Part shown: one piece after another, positions 6,067 to 6,540 of the stretch
Position numbering within the stretch: the first letter of the stretch is position 1
Layout: each line of letters begins with the position of its first letter
Origin: Prosthecobacter sp.
GTDB lineage: Bacteria > Verrucomicrobiota > Verrucomicrobiia > Verrucomicrobiales > Verrucomicrobiaceae
Length of the DNA stretch: 6,540 nt
Reading direction: 5' to 3'
NCBI GenBank assembly: GCA_025869455.1
Contig: JAOZVT010000716.1
Span: 1-6,540, forward strand
Notes under the pieces: model-generated
Databases searched by the model: none
Seen by the model: only the letters and a program-made list of their open reading frames with translations
What the model was told of the DNA's origin: nothing
Position numbers and translations under genes: made by a program

Positions 6067-6540
6067 TTACTTTCGATCTGCCACGAAGATGGTGTGCGTC
6101 TTTTTCTTCGCCTGGGGGTATGCTTTGCAGGCCACCACATCCGTGGCATAACCAGCTTTGCTTAATCGTCTCACAAAGGCACTGTCCTGGCTAGCGGACC
6201 AAAAAGTGACGCGTGCTTTGGGTTTCAAAACGCGCATGATCGCTGCCAAACCTTGGGCCTGATACAAACGCGCATTGCCATCCTTCACCATCGCAATGGG
6301 GCCATTGTCCACATCCAGCAAGATGGCGTCGAAATGCTCGGCTGGAGCTTGGGCGATTATTTTATAAACATCTTCAATGCAGATCGTGACACGTGGATCA
6401 TCCAGCAGCAGGCCATTGACCGAACTCAAAAATTCACGATTCCATGTCACGATTTCAGGCAGCAATTCGGCCACTTGTACAATCGCTCCAGGTCCGACCA
6501 ATTCCAGCACGCGGCACAGGGTAAACCCAAAGCCCAGCCC
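6067..6540 (-). CDS. Spermidine synthase-like methyltransferase-fold protein, C-terminal part (cut by right edge)
   Basis: The last 157 residues are visible; the reading frame stays open to the right edge, so the true start is outside. The first visible residues, GLGFGFTL, are the glycine-rich nucleotide/SAM-binding loop of a class I methyltransferase fold. Then follow VAELLPEIVTWNR (visible residues 23-35), with Glu25 at the end of strand 2; a DDP/CIEDVY segment matching the next ligand-contacting strand; and AILLDVDNGP (72-81), where polyamine synthases carry their catalytic-strand Asp. The C-terminal half (LKPKARVTFWSASQD, then KKTHTIFVADRK) completes the fold. Proteins of this kind are often annotated as spermidine synthase, but the N-terminal part is missing and LDVDNGP departs from the usual DxxDP-type motif. 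Polyamine synthesis is therefore uncertain, and another SAM-dependent transfer is possible. A GTG at 6510 lies inside the fold, after the glycine loop, and is not the start. Confidence -1.
   Translation of the reverse strand, partial: GLGFGFTLCRVLELVGPGAIVQVAELLPEIVTWNREFLSSVNGLLLDDPRVTICIEDVYKIIAQAPAEHFDAILLDVDNGPIAMVKDGNARLYQAQGLAAIMRVLKPKARVTFWSASQDSAFVRRLSKAGYATDVVACKAYPQAKKKTHTIFVADRK

Noticed and set aside
5967..6194. Plus-strand open frame of 75 codons
   Set aside because: It runs from the gap into the 3' end of the methyltransferase-like gene on the other strand, with no ribosome-binding site or domain.

Overview
The window is an ordinary chromosomal stretch from a Gram-negative bacterium with roughly balanced base composition. 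An exported cysteine-type sulfatase, an exported Trp/Tyr-rich DUF6600-like protein with a Pro/Lys tail and a renin-binding-protein-type epimerase fit best with Verrucomicrobiota (Prosthecobacter/Verrucomicrobium-like) or another member of the PVC group. That assignment is inference from gene content; there is no rRNA or other marker gene here. No tRNA, rRNA, CRISPR array, insertion sequence or phage gene was seen.

Layout, left to right: (1) the N-terminal 123 codons of a secreted sulfatase on the minus strand, cut by the left edge; (2) alanine dehydrogenase (ald), minus; (3) glycerol-3-phosphate dehydrogenase (gpsA), minus, 96 bp upstream of ald in the same direction; (4) a 130-bp divergent promoter region holding a perfect 9-bp inverted repeat; (5) an N-acylglucosamine 2-epimerase/renin-binding-protein family enzyme, the only plus-strand gene; (6) a hairpin terminator in the convergent gap, better suited to the minus-strand transcript; (7) a 581-residue exported protein with a Trp-rich head and a repetitive basic tail, minus; (8) a 274-bp non-coding gap with short palindromes; (9) the C-terminal part of a spermidine-synthase-like methyltransferase-fold protein, minus, cut by the right edge.

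The genes do not form one obvious pathway. gpsA supplies sn-glycerol-3-phosphate for phospholipids, ald interconverts alanine and pyruvate, the epimerase isomerises a (N-acyl)hexosamine or related sugar, and the sulfatase removes sulfate esters outside the cytoplasm. Sulfatase and epimerase would fit a bacterium living on sulfated or aminosugar glycans, but they are not linked in an operon here.

No clearly new system is visible. The points most worth a second look are the repetitive tail of the DUF6600-like protein, with synonymous-only divergence between two adjacent copies; the lack of Shine-Dalgarno sequences before all five visible starts, together with -10-like boxes very close to three of them; a TTGATAAA octamer seen only in three gene-upstream gaps; and the dyads between gpsA and the epimerase gene and upstream of ald.
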